64,000 bases of DNA from CAYNST01 sp964546435 (lineage in GTDB: Bacteria; Pseudomonadota; Gammaproteobacteria; Pseudomonadales; Cellvibrionaceae). The translations under genes were made by a program, and so were the position numbers. The DNA is taken from contig CAZJKJ010000001.1 in the NCBI GenBank assembly GCA_964546435.1, positions 90,933 through 154,932 on the forward strand. Direction: 5' to 3'. Positions 18,500 through 27,726 of this stretch are shown here, in pieces (position 1 is the first letter of the stretch; each line of letters opens with the position of its first letter). The notes beneath the pieces were generated by a model. That model was not told the DNA's origin and ran no database searches. It saw nothing but the letters and a program-made list of their open reading frames with translations.

Positions 18500-19761
18500 G
18501 TCACCGCCTCCAAAACAATAGATGCATTTTCGCCACCGAAGCCAAAGCTGTTGGACAGGATTCGTTTCACAACCCGTTCCTCTTCAGTGCGCGTAAATGG
18601 CAGTGAAAATTGACTTTCAAGCGGCTTATCCAGATTGAGGACCGGCGGTATTTTTGCTTGTTGCAAAACCATTATTGAAAGTGCGGCTTCAACTACGCTG
18701 CTGGCGCCCAGCGAATGCCCGAAGTTTGATTTGTTCGCGGTGATCGTAATATTGTCCAGGTTTGTGCCGAATAACTGCCCTATCGCAAGCGCTTCGCTGC
18801 GATCGTTCACCGGAGTAGAGGTACCGTGAGCATTAACATGGTCAATTTCTGTGACCTGCAGACCCACATTGTCTAGGCAGGCGCGCATGCACCGCAGATA
18901 TTCCTCGCCACCTTCCGCAGTCGCGGTCATTTTGAGGGCCTCGGCCATTTTGGCTCCGCCTTTAAGGCGGGCCAAAGGTCGGCCGGCATCCGCGGCTCGC
19001 TGCAATATAAGACAACCAGCTGCTTCACCCATTACAAAACCAGACCGCGCTTCATCAAACGGCCGGCTAAGCGTGTCAGGCGGGTTTGAGTCGCTTCGCG
19101 CCAAAGCGCCGAGCAGTCCGAAAAAAAGCAAAGCAATATAGTTGGCCATGGCATCAACCCCCGCAACCACGGCAATATCAATCTGGTGATCCAGCAACGC
19201 ACGCTGTGCGTTAAGCAAGCCGAAATTGCCTGCGGCGCAGGCGTCACTGTTCGACATGATCAACGCGCAGTTCGTGAATCGGCTCGCCAGCAACTGCGCT
19301 GGATAATCGGAGCGCAGTGCGAGATTGTTTGTCACATTTCCGGCGTTTCTCGTTCGCGCCAGTGCGTCCAGGTCGAAACAGTCATCGGCATCATTGAAGC
19401 AGGAATAGGCGGTGACGATATCGTCTAAATCCTCGCTGATGCGATTGCTGCCAACAAACACACCGACCCTCTGCTCATGTATTTCCAGTCCGCTACTTTC
19501 GATTGCCCTGTGGGCGACCTCAAGAAGCAGGGCTGCATTGCTTCCCAAACTGTCGGCGGGCGCGCACTGCACCCACTTTTGTTTCAGCGCTTCAATATAT
19601 TGCGGATCAAAATGCGAAGTGGAAGAAAATGGGAGATGAGCTGCCTCAAGTGGCAGATTCTGTCGCACGGCGGTTTGTCCGGCACATACCTGCGAGAAGG
19701 TGTGTGCAATATTATCCGAAAGGGGCGTGAGTACCTCTAAACCGACGATGGCGACATCCAT
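18496..19761 (-). CDS. Beta-ketoacyl synthase (FabF-type, active), first pair
   Basis: A 421-residue KS. The nucleophile lies in SNSDACAAG, and the His motifs are NAHGTSTPVND and FGHSLGASS. The C-terminus ILSNSFGFGGENAS is the standard KS closing motif. I chose the start at 19761 (MDVAIVGLEVLTP); the frame is open up to 19860 but the extra residues are not KS-like. It follows the ACP gene by about 180 bases, the only large internal gap of the operon, where an internal promoter could sit. Confidence 0.87.
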   Translation of the reverse strand: MDVAIVGLEVLTPLSDNIAHTFSQVCAGQTAVRQNLPLEAAHLPFSSTSHFDPQYIEALKQKWVQCAPADSLGSNAALLLEVAHRAIESSGLEIHEQRVGVFVGSNRISEDLDDIVTAYSCFNDADDCFDLDALARTRNAGNVTNNLALRSDYPAQLLASRFTNCALIMSNSDACAAGNFGLLNAQRALLDHQIDIAVVAGVDAMANYIALLFFGLLGALARSDSNPPDTLSRPFDEARSGFVMGEAAGCLILQRAADAGRPLARLKGGAKMAEALKMTATAEGGEEYLRCMRACLDNVGLQVTEIDHVNAHGTSTPVNDRSEALAIGQLFGTNLDNITITANKSNFGHSLGASSVVEAALSIMVLQQAKIPPVLNLDKPLESQFSLPFTRTEEERVVKRILSNSFGFGGENASIVLEAVT

Positions 19762-19942
19762 GCGTTTAGTCTCAGGTTTGCACTGCTGGTTATAGAATGG
19801 TTGATTAATCGACCGAATAATCACCACGGATACTCCGAAACCTGACCGAGGTTGCTTCACGTCTGAACCTGGTCAGTTTGCCCGAGGTAATAATTTTTAA
19901 TCTGAACCGCGGCTGTTCGCGCTTTCTGGCGAAATAACCAAG

Positions 19943-20527
19943 CTAGACAACTGAGGTCAGAGCTTCACTTTCCATTGTGGATTCTATTCTCATCAGTTGC
20001 GCCTCGTTGCCCGACAGAGGGCGCAGAAGAGAACTGCAAGAGGCACAGGCAACCTTTCCAGCGGAATTAATCTCCGCGGAATTGTGCCCGCACTCTGGGC
20101 ATGCGGATGGCAGAAAATCAAATAACGCATGAACGGTGTTTATCCAGTTTCTCAATGTGACGGCATAAAACAGGGCGGCGGGATACATACCCACAGAAAC
20201 CTGGCTCTCGGTGAATTTACCCAGACTGTTAAAGAGTATTTGCGCACCAGCTTCAGTCAGCCGTCCTGAATGCACAAAGCGGTCTGCATCACTCACACTT
20301 TCCGCAGCCGCTTCAAGAATGTTTTTTTTAGGAAATTCAATATTAAAATGCTTTTCCGCCTTGTATATAAGCTCTGCCAGATCCAGTGAATCCAGATCCA
20401 AATCATTAACTAGCGAAGATTCCGGAGATATTCTGGAAGGGTCATCACCTGTTAGATCGGCAAGGGAGGTGATCATAAAAGAGGTTATTTCACTGATAGA
20501 TGTGGGATTATCCATATGCTGATCCAT
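19943..20527 (-). CDS. Acyl carrier protein with C-terminal helical and zinc-ribbon domains
   Basis: A 194-residue protein and probably the first gene of cluster 1. Residues about 10-90 are an ACP with the phosphopantetheine Ser in DLDSLDLAEL. Residues about 90-150 look helical. Residues about 145-172 form a four-cysteine zinc ribbon: CPECG, then CASC 16 residues later. Normal ACPs have about 80 residues, so the extension is unusual. It may dock onto one of the KS pairs or the fusion enzyme. The start could be 20527 or the ATG at 20515, which has a slightly better GGAT spacing. Confidence 0.8.
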   Translation of the reverse strand: MDQHMDNPTSISEITSFMITSLADLTGDDPSRISPESSLVNDLDLDSLDLAELIYKAEKHFNIEFPKKNILEAAAESVSDADRFVHSGRLTEAGAQILFNSLGKFTESQVSVGMYPAALFYAVTLRNWINTVHALFDFLPSACPECGHNSAEINSAGKVACASCSSLLRPLSGNEAQLMRIESTMESEALTSVV

Positions 20528-20709
20528 ATTTATTTAACGAAGTAACATCGGCTTCAAACATGCGTGCTGGTGACTGGACAGCAGATTACTCCTCTGATAT
20601 TTCGATTCTGTGAAATATTTGCCAAGCGCCAGAGAACCAATTCACAAAACCTGTTCATTAACAATCAATAGGTTGTTTTATGTTCAGGCGAATAATCCTA
20701 AAGCCAGAT

Positions 20710-21291
20710 TCATTTCTGCTTTCTGGCAAAACCCTCGACAGCTTTTAGCCACTGCGCACGCTGTTTCGAAGATGAGCCGCGCACGGGTCCGAACGTGCTG
20801 ATCCGGACAGGCTTGATGCCGCAGAACCCCAGTATGGTCTTCTTTATCTGGTTATGGCCCGGAGATCGGTAGATCAGGCGGAAGTACCAAGCAGGCGTAT
20901 CCATTGTGGCAATGGCGTGGGCGCTCCGCCCGATTAGCAGTTTGTCCCACAAAGCTGAATTCGGACGGTACCGGAATGCATATCCTGGCAGGAACACCCG
21001 GTCGAAAAAGCCTTTCAGAATAGCGGGAATTCCACCCCACCATATTGGATAAACAAATACCAGATGTTCGGCCCAGGTGATGGCCTGTTGTATTTCAATC
21101 AAGCCTGCTTCCAGTTCTTGGCGCTGAGCATATCCATGCCGCAGGACCGGATCGAAGTCCAGATCGCCAAGGCGGAACAGTTTCACCTGATGACCCGCTT
21201 CGCGCGCGGCTGCCACGTAGGTGTCGGCCAACGCTGCACAAAAGCTCTCCGCGCTGGGGTGCCCAAGAATGACCAGAATTTTGCGTGACAT
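20710..21291 (-). CDS. Flavodoxin-fold NAD(P)H-dependent quinone reductase
   Basis: A 193-residue flavoprotein of the NQO1/MdaB/KefF family. The N-terminus ILVILGHPSAESFC is the FMN/FAD-binding start, and FVYPIWWGGIPAILKGFFDRVF is the family signature. It is expected to reduce quinones or similar acceptors with NAD(P)H in the cytosol. It lies upstream of the ACP gene on the same strand with a gap of 182 bases, so membership in the cluster 1 operon is possible but not shown. Confidence 0.85.
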   Translation of the reverse strand: MSRKILVILGHPSAESFCAALADTYVAAAREAGHQVKLFRLGDLDFDPVLRHGYAQRQELEAGLIEIQQAITWAEHLVFVYPIWWGGIPAILKGFFDRVFLPGYAFRYRPNSALWDKLLIGRSAHAIATMDTPAWYFRLIYRSPGHNQIKKTILGFCGIKPVRISTFGPVRGSSSKQRAQWLKAVEGFARKQK

Positions 21292-21733
21292 AAAATCTCC
21301 TATGATAAAAACGGCAAGGTGGGATGGATTCTGACTACGAAATTAGTCCATAAATATCCCTAACCTACTTCACGAGTGCCTCATCGACTGCATATCTATT
21401 AGCCCGATGGGGAAGCACTACAACCCGGGCTCGCGAAAAGCTGACGCATGGTAAACACATCCCCGTAAAATGAAAATCCTGGGTTTTGAGTTAACAGGTT
21501 AAGGTATCGATGAGGCATCGCGCCCAGACGCCAGACTCAGCGCCGGCCGTATCGACTGGCCATTCTGGCACTGCATGACCCAGCTCTGCTGGCTTCTGCA
21601 ATGTACCGCTGCTTGCCGAGCCCTCTCCTGTGGAGGCCTTTATCCACAGGGGTCGGCACCCCCGGCCGCGTCGACAGGTCCTTGACGTTACTCCGTGCAG
21701 CCGTTTAAATGCTGGTCTTTTTGGAGCGAAGCC
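21292..21733. other. Intergenic region upstream of rdgC with a stem-loop
   Basis: About 440 bases with no convincing gene. The palindrome CCTGTGGA (21627-21634) / TCCACAGG (21643-21650) with an eight-base loop is the clearest structure. No T run follows, so it is not an obvious terminator. The interval should hold the divergent promoters of the flavoprotein and rdgC; no strong -35/-10 pair was picked out. Confidence 0.4.
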
Positions 21734-22675
21734 ATGTGGTTCAAAAACCTGCGAATCTATCGCATGACCAAACCCTTTTCGCACACTGCGGAGCAACTGG
21801 ATGAGCTGTTGCGGGAGCGCTGCTTCAAGCCCTGTGCCGGCCAGGACCTGGTACGGATTGGCTGGGCGCCGCCGTTAGGGGAAGAAGGCCGTCCCTTCGT
21901 CCATGTCGCCGGCGACTTCGTTATGCTCTGTACCAAACGCCAGGAACGCCTGCTGCCCTCCTCGGTTGTGAACGAGCAATTGCAGGAAAAGATCGAAGAG
22001 ATCCGCATCGAGGAGGATCGCAAGGTCAGTCGGCGCGAACGTCAGGATCTGAAAGACGAAATCACCTTTTCTCTGCTACCCAGAGCCTTCACCCGGTCCC
22101 AGCTGGACTTCGCCTATCTCGATCTCAAAAGCGACCTGATTGTCGTCAACACGGGTTCGGCCAAACGGGCCGAAGAGATATTGAACCTGCTGCGGGACAC
22201 TCTGGGCAGCCTGCCCGTAGTACCCCTGAGCGCGCCCAGTCCGCCCACCCAGTCCATGACCGCCTGGGTCCAGCACGGCGAACTGCCGCCGGGATTTGCT
22301 CTCGGCGATGAATGCGAACTGACAGCGCCCCGCGATGAAGGTCGCACCATCCGCTGTAAAAAGCAGGAACTGACCGCCGCCGAGATGCTCAACCACCTGG
22401 CCACGGGCATGCATGTGAAGAAGCTCGCGCTCCAGTGGCAGGACGCCATCCAGTTTGTCATTGATGAAGAGCTGAGCGTCAGGCGAGTGAAGTTTTCCCA
22501 GGAGCTTCTGGACAAGGCCGACGAACGCCAGCCGGAAAGTGCCGCCGAAGTCTTCGATCTGGATTTTTCCATCATGACTCTGGAACTGCGCAATTTTATC
22601 GAGGCGCTCAGCGAGGCTTTTGGCAGCAATGCCAGAGCGGCCGCCGAACCTGAGCCGGAAGCGGCGCTTGCCTGA
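21734..22675 (+). CDS. rdgC: Recombination-associated protein RdgC
   Basis: A 313-residue protein beginning MWFKNLRIYRMTKPF, the characteristic RdgC start, which fixes the initiation codon at 21734 rather than the upstream in-frame ATG at 21695. RdgC forms a ring-shaped dimer around DNA and limits RecA loading. Conserved family stretches such as FVHVAGDFVMLCTKRQERLLPSSVV and LLRDTLGSLPVVPL are visible in shorter form. It is followed at 49 bases by hrpB on the same strand. Together they separate the two biosynthetic clusters. Confidence 0.93.
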   Translation: MWFKNLRIYRMTKPFSHTAEQLDELLRERCFKPCAGQDLVRIGWAPPLGEEGRPFVHVAGDFVMLCTKRQERLLPSSVVNEQLQEKIEEIRIEEDRKVSRRERQDLKDEITFSLLPRAFTRSQLDFAYLDLKSDLIVVNTGSAKRAEEILNLLRDTLGSLPVVPLSAPSPPTQSMTAWVQHGELPPGFALGDECELTAPRDEGRTIRCKKQELTAAEMLNHLATGMHVKKLALQWQDAIQFVIDEELSVRRVKFSQELLDKADERQPESAAEVFDLDFSIMTLELRNFIEALSEAFGSNARAAAEPEPEAALA

Positions 22676-22724
22676 GTGAGCGCACCTCGACCCCGCTTTT
22701 CCGGCAGAGCGTGAAGGGCTATTG

Positions 22725-25229
22725 ATGTCGAACCTGCCGGTTGACGCGGTTCTGTCCGATATCTTCGCAAGTCTCGAAATCCGGGACGAACTGGTGCTGG
22801 TGGCGCCTCCGGGGGCGGGCAAATCAACCCGGGTGCCCCTTGAACTGCTGCGGCACGCCGGCATTCACGGCAAAATCCTCCTGCTTGAGCCCCGCCGGGT
22901 CGCCGCGCGGGCACTGGCGCAATACATGGCCGACTGCCTCGGGGAATCACCGGGTGGACAGGTGGGTTTGCGCATGCGCCAGGAAACCCGGGTCAGCCGG
23001 GCAACCCGACTGGAAGTGGTCACCGGCGGTGTCTTGCTCCGCTTGATGCAGGAAGATCCGGCACTCGCCGGTTACGGTCTGGTTATCTTCGACGAGTTTC
23101 ACGAACGCAGTCTAGACAGTGATCTGGGCCTGGCCCTGGCACTGCAGGGTCGCAGTCTGTTCCGGGATGCATCCGACCCCCTGAAAATAATGGTCATGTC
23201 GGCAACCTTGCAGGATGAAGCCATCGCACAGCACCTGGGCGGCGCGCCGGTTATCCGCAGTGAAGGTCGGGCCTGGCCGGTGACCGTCGGCTATCGCTCC
23301 GGCGCGCGCGCGCTCGACACCGTCGATCAGTGTGCGGCGGCCATTACCGAGGCCATGGAGCAGCACGAAGGGCATATTCTGGTGTTCCTTCCGGGCCAGC
23401 GGGAAATAGAGCAACTCTTCCGCACGGTGCAGGGTCGGCTGCCGGCAAGCGTCTGCGTTTGTCGCCTTTACGGCGCACTGGAACTGGCCGCACAACGATC
23501 TGCGCTGGCACCTCTGGATCCCGCCGGCCCGTTCCGCCGCAAGATCATTCTTGCGACTGATATCGCCGAAACCAGCCTGACCATCGACGGCGTCACGGTT
23601 GTCATCGACGCGGGCTTTCGCCGGGAACCCCAGTTCGACACTCGCACCGGCATGAGTCGCCTGACCACCACCCGCATTTCCCGGGCGTCGGCAGAGCAAC
23701 GAGCGGGCCGTGCCGGCCGGACCGGCCCCGGTCACTGCTACCGGCTGTGGCCGCGGGAGCTGGGGTTGAAGCCTTTCGACGCCGCTGAAATTGAACAGGC
23801 CGACCTGGCGCCGGCCGCACTGCAGCTATTGGCCTGGGGGATTAATCAGCCCGGTGACTTGCACTGGCTGACATCACCGCCGGCCGACGCCTGGCGCCAG
23901 GCCATTGGTCTACTACACGAACTGAACGCTGTGACCGTGTCCGACGAGCTGCCCCGCCTCACCGCCCACGGCGCCACCATGGCCCGCTTTCCCGCGCATC
24001 CCCGACTGGCGCACATGATGATCCGCGGGTCCGTGAACGGCGTGCACTCCCAGGCATGTCGGCTCGCCGCCATTCTGACGGAAACGGGCGGCCCGCAAAC
24101 GCTGGATGTGGAACTCCTGCTCTGGAACGACGGGGGCCCTCGCTTCCGCCCCTGGAGTGAACGCGTCAAACGGCTGTCTGCGTCGTTTGCAAAGCTCTGC
24201 CCAAACAACAGCACGGGCGCTCCGATTGCGCGTGAACTCGTCACCGGCTTCCTGCTTGCATCGGCCTATCCGGATCGAATCGCCCGGCGCCGTTCCCACG
24301 ACACCACAATATATTTAATGAGCAATGGCCGGGCCGCACGGCTTGACGCCAAGGCCGATCTCGCCAGACACGAATGGCTTGCAATCGCCGAAGTCGGCGG
24401 CAGCACGGGCAATACGGAAGACAGGATTTTTGCCGCAGCCGCCTTTGACCCGGCGTTATTGCATAACCGGCTAGCGCATTTGGTGCGGGAAGAACGGGTC
24501 GCCGACTGGGACGATGACAAAAAGCGGTTTGTGGCCGAATCGGTGCGTCGCTGCGGCGCCATTACTTTAAGTACCCAGCGGCTGGAGGATCCGCCGTCAG
24601 CGTTGCGCGTAGAAGCGCTTTGTGCCTGGCTGCGCCGTCGCGATCTGGGCGCTCTGAACTGGCGCGAAGAGGTGCGCCAATGGCTGGCGCGTGTCGAACT
24701 GTTGCGCCGGCATCAGATCCGTGAGGGCGACCTGCCGCCCTGGCCGGATCTGTCTGTGCGGGCATTGGCGGATTGCCTGGATCAATGGCTGGCGCCGTAT
24801 CTTGCGGATGTCCGGAATCTGGCGGACCTGCAGAAACTGGATTTGCTACCGTTGCTGACGGGCTTGCTCCCCTGGCCGCTGGCAGCGCGGCTGGACGACT
24901 GGGCACCTGCAAAAATCCGGCTACCTTCGGGTAACACCGCATCCATCGACTATCTTCACGATCCACCGATTCTGCCGGTCAAGCTGCAGGAAATGTTCGG
25001 TTGTCGCCAGACGCCGGTGATTGCCGGCGGACAGATCAAACTCACCCTTCATTTATTGTCACCGGCCCGCAGACCGCTGCAGATAACCCAGGACCTTGAG
25101 CACTTCTGGGCGCATGGATACGAGGCGGTAAAAAAGGAAATGAGAGGGCGCTATCCGAAGCATCCCTGGCCTGATGATCCGCTTAGCGCCTTGCCCACCA
25201 GTCTTACCAAGCGCAGGCTGAATTCGTAG
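22725..25229 (+). CDS. hrpB: ATP-dependent helicase HrpB
   Basis: An 834-residue DEAH-box helicase. Motif I is APPGAGKST, motif II is FDEFHERS, motif III is MSATLQ and motif VI is QRAGRAGRTGPGHCYRLW. After the helicase core come the HrpB C-terminal domains, ending WPDDPLSALPT, the usual family finish. I chose the ATG at 22725 (MSNLPVDAVL) preceded by GAAGGG at a normal distance; a TTG directly before it is also possible. The biological role in most bacteria is unclear. Confidence 0.93.
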   Translation: MSNLPVDAVLSDIFASLEIRDELVLVAPPGAGKSTRVPLELLRHAGIHGKILLLEPRRVAARALAQYMADCLGESPGGQVGLRMRQETRVSRATRLEVVTGGVLLRLMQEDPALAGYGLVIFDEFHERSLDSDLGLALALQGRSLFRDASDPLKIMVMSATLQDEAIAQHLGGAPVIRSEGRAWPVTVGYRSGARALDTVDQCAAAITEAMEQHEGHILVFLPGQREIEQLFRTVQGRLPASVCVCRLYGALELAAQRSALAPLDPAGPFRRKIILATDIAETSLTIDGVTVVIDAGFRREPQFDTRTGMSRLTTTRISRASAEQRAGRAGRTGPGHCYRLWPRELGLKPFDAAEIEQADLAPAALQLLAWGINQPGDLHWLTSPPADAWRQAIGLLHELNAVTVSDELPRLTAHGATMARFPAHPRLAHMMIRGSVNGVHSQACRLAAILTETGGPQTLDVELLLWNDGGPRFRPWSERVKRLSASFAKLCPNNSTGAPIARELVTGFLLASAYPDRIARRRSHDTTIYLMSNGRAARLDAKADLARHEWLAIAEVGGSTGNTEDRIFAAAAFDPALLHNRLAHLVREERVADWDDDKKRFVAESVRRCGAITLSTQRLEDPPSALRVEALCAWLRRRDLGALNWREEVRQWLARVELLRRHQIREGDLPPWPDLSVRALADCLDQWLAPYLADVRNLADLQKLDLLPLLTGLLPWPLAARLDDWAPAKIRLPSGNTASIDYLHDPPILPVKLQEMFGCRQTPVIAGGQIKLTLHLLSPARRPLQITQDLEHFWAHGYEAVKKEMRGRYPKHPWPDDPLSALPTSLTKRRLNS

Positions 25230-25770
25230 ATCTGTCTATACATACAGTTCGAGACTGCCTTAAAGGTTCGGAGTAGGTTGAAAATCCTTTGTCGGTAACC
25301 TTCCGTTGTAATTCTAACTCCCGAACGTTTTCTCCGGTAATCCCCCCGGAAACTGACCGGTGCCAAAAGTAGATTTTTCTCGTACCCTACGCGCAGGAGA
25401 TCCCGCTCTGGCAGGATAGTTGACCAACAAATTCGGCTGAATGACGCCGCCCCTTCGCTCTATGGCCATTACAGCCACTTCATCGCTACTACGAGCGCTC
25501 CGTCCCTTGATGGCACATCGATACTATCGGCCTCGTGTTGTGCACTTGCGCCTTTCCCTTCACATTGTCATCGAAGGTTCCCGCAGTTCCGTGAGAGAAC
25601 CCGGAACACGATCACGCTGCGTCTATACCGAGCACCATGCGGCCCATCAACAGGCACTGTCCGCACTGATCCCGGGGAACATCACTCCCCGGGTTTGATG
25701 CTATCTGATTTTGCGGTGATTTAAACCAGATAAGCCAGCCGTGTGCTCAAAAAGCGATTGAAAAACTGGT
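25230..25770. other. Intergenic region between hrpB and cluster 2
   Basis: About 540 bases, with no gene I can support. The short open frame around 25441-25698 has no recognisable protein features. A terminator-like stem-loop lies at 25671-25696. The region marks the change from GC-rich housekeeping sequence to the AT-richer cluster 2. Confidence 0.4.
25671..25696 (+). terminator. Terminator-like stem-loop
   Basis: CCCGGGGA (25671-25678) pairs with TCCCCGGG (25686-25693) around a seven-base loop, followed by only three T. It could end hrpB transcription or, read on the other strand, act downstream of asnB. Confidence 0.4.
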
Positions 25771-27666
25771 CTACAAACCAAATCGCTTGCCTAGTACTAC
25801 TAGACTGGTGATTTGACACAATGCCACATCCAGACTGCCTCTGAATTTTTCCGGCAATTGATCTGCGCCATCGAGCGCGGCACGTATTTTATTCATGTCG
25901 AAAAATGGGCAATCCTGATTCAGCGTCTCACGCATGTATTCAAATAACCGCCCCTTGGTATTGATCAATGCGGGGGGGGCCGTAAAGGGGTGCTTCTGAC
26001 GTTTATAAACCTCATCGGTAATAAAAGGTTTGGCAGCCTCTTTTAAAATCCACTTTTCAGAAAGATTTCGAATCTTATATGTAACCGGAAGACGCTGTAC
26101 GAGCTCAACCAAATCTCGATCTAGAAACGGCACTCTCGCCTCGATGGAGTGTGCCATTTCCATACGATCTCCCAAGACATTAAGTACATAAGTCGGAAAA
26201 TTGGTCTTAGACCATAAGTACATTGACTTATTGACCGGGTGAGAGTTCTTTAGAGGTCGCAAATCAATAGCACTATAGAGTCGCTCGAGACTATCAACAC
26301 CACCAAGAGATTGTCTAAAGTCTTTCGAGAGGAATCTGTTAAGATGCTTACGACCCTGCAACTGAACCTTTAGAAATGACGGGGTCATACCAATCGTATG
26401 ATCAAGCACGTCGAGTGTGTCATCAGTAAGTGCCACAGTAAAACCTTGGGTCGCCCTATTCATATCACCCAGCTTTGCAAGCAAATCATTTCGTTCAATT
26501 TCTGAATTGCATTGTAGTATCAAATCTTGGCGAAAATGAGGATACCCAGCAAAAATTTCATCGGCTCCCTCTCCAGTCATCACCACCTTTAGACCGTGAT
26601 CTCGCACATGTCGGCTCAATAGAAATTTTGCAATTCCATGCGTGTTGAAAAACACGAACTCACTATGGAAAATTGCTGCTTCAAAATTGTCAGCAAGATC
26701 GTCTTCGTAAATTTTAAGTACGATTGGATCCGCGCCATACCGGCGCGACGTCGCTTCGGCGATCTTCAATTCATCATAGTCCTGGTGATCAAAACTGATG
26801 CAAAACGGCTTAATTGGTCTCCCAAGTTCGACACTTGCGATACCAAATATTGAACTCGAATCCAAACCACCGCTAAGATAACATCCAACTTCAACATCGG
26901 CGCGAAGTCTTCTTCTGACCGCCTTCTGAAGAGACTCTCGCACCCTCAGGATGGCTTCATCGATGCTCCCTTCTTTCAAATCTGCAGTATCGCGATAATC
27001 AAAATTCCAATACTCGTGAAAGGAGATATCTGCGGTGCTTGCTAGCATCATGACATGCGCTGGTGGCACCTGATAGATGTCTTTGAAAAGACTTCGCCTA
27101 GCATCTTGGGCAAGTCCGGAAACAAGATTGCCAACCGTTTGTTCGTCCCAGGCTAGAGGCTCTCCCAAGCTCGCCATCGATTTGACTTCCGATGCAAATA
27201 CGATTTCGTGATTTCTTAATGCGTAATATAGAGGCTTAATTCCAAACCGATCTCGTCCTGCAATAAGACGCTGGTTCACGCTATCCCAGAGTACAAATGC
27301 AAACTCACCTTCAAGATGATCCAAAGCAGAGATTCCGTAGCGCTGATAAAGATGCACCAAAATTTCCGAGTCACCGTTAGTCTGAAATCCGACTCCAGAC
27401 TGCTCAAGGTCTCTGCGAATTCTCTCAAACTCGTAAAACTCTCCGTTTACAACGGCATGAATCCCGTTGCAGTGGATTGGCTGTTGCGCGTTCACTGGGT
27501 CCATAACACTAAGTCGCGTGTGGCCAAGCGCAACTCTGCCGCAGGGACTTATCCAGGAGGCTCGCTCGTCTGGCCCCCTGCAATTTAAACCATCGAGCGC
27601 CCTCTCAATTCTGCGCCCGTAGTCTCTTCCTCTAGAACTAGTAAAAACTGCAATGATGCCGCACAT
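25771..27666 (-). CDS. Asparagine synthetase (glutamine-hydrolysing) type amidotransferase
   Basis: A 631-residue class II amidotransferase. It begins MCGIIAVF, with Cys2 as the glutaminase nucleophile; NCRGPDE, RLSVMD and NGEFYEFE follow. The synthetase half has the ATP pyrophosphatase loop SGGLDSSS near residue 262 and TGEGADEIFAGYP. Reaction: transfer of glutamine-derived ammonia to an adenylated carboxylate. It could make asparagine, but as the last gene of cluster 2 it may amidate the product or a precursor. An IS5 pseudogene separates it from the glycosyltransferase, so operon continuity is uncertain. Confidence 0.85.
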   Translation of the reverse strand: MCGIIAVFTSSRGRDYGRRIERALDGLNCRGPDERASWISPCGRVALGHTRLSVMDPVNAQQPIHCNGIHAVVNGEFYEFERIRRDLEQSGVGFQTNGDSEILVHLYQRYGISALDHLEGEFAFVLWDSVNQRLIAGRDRFGIKPLYYALRNHEIVFASEVKSMASLGEPLAWDEQTVGNLVSGLAQDARRSLFKDIYQVPPAHVMMLASTADISFHEYWNFDYRDTADLKEGSIDEAILRVRESLQKAVRRRLRADVEVGCYLSGGLDSSSIFGIASVELGRPIKPFCISFDHQDYDELKIAEATSRRYGADPIVLKIYEDDLADNFEAAIFHSEFVFFNTHGIAKFLLSRHVRDHGLKVVMTGEGADEIFAGYPHFRQDLILQCNSEIERNDLLAKLGDMNRATQGFTVALTDDTLDVLDHTIGMTPSFLKVQLQGRKHLNRFLSKDFRQSLGGVDSLERLYSAIDLRPLKNSHPVNKSMYLWSKTNFPTYVLNVLGDRMEMAHSIEARVPFLDRDLVELVQRLPVTYKIRNLSEKWILKEAAKPFITDEVYKRQKHPFTAPPALINTKGRLFEYMRETLNQDCPFFDMNKIRAALDGADQLPEKFRGSLDVALCQITSLVVLGKRFGL

Positions 27667-27726
27667 AAATTTCCCAGTTTCGTAGCTTTCAATGGAATCG
27701 TTCTCTCAAACCGCCCAGAAGCTGCT

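Noticed and set aside
5504..20527. Cluster 1 considered as an aryl polyene cluster
   Set aside because: No ammonia-lyase, dehydratase, acyl ligase or acyltransferase is present, and the release enzyme is an aminotransferase-reductase fusion.
25441..25698. Plus-strand open frame of 85 codons between hrpB and cluster 2
   Set aside because: No ribosome-binding site, no family features, and it runs into a stem-loop; probably chance.
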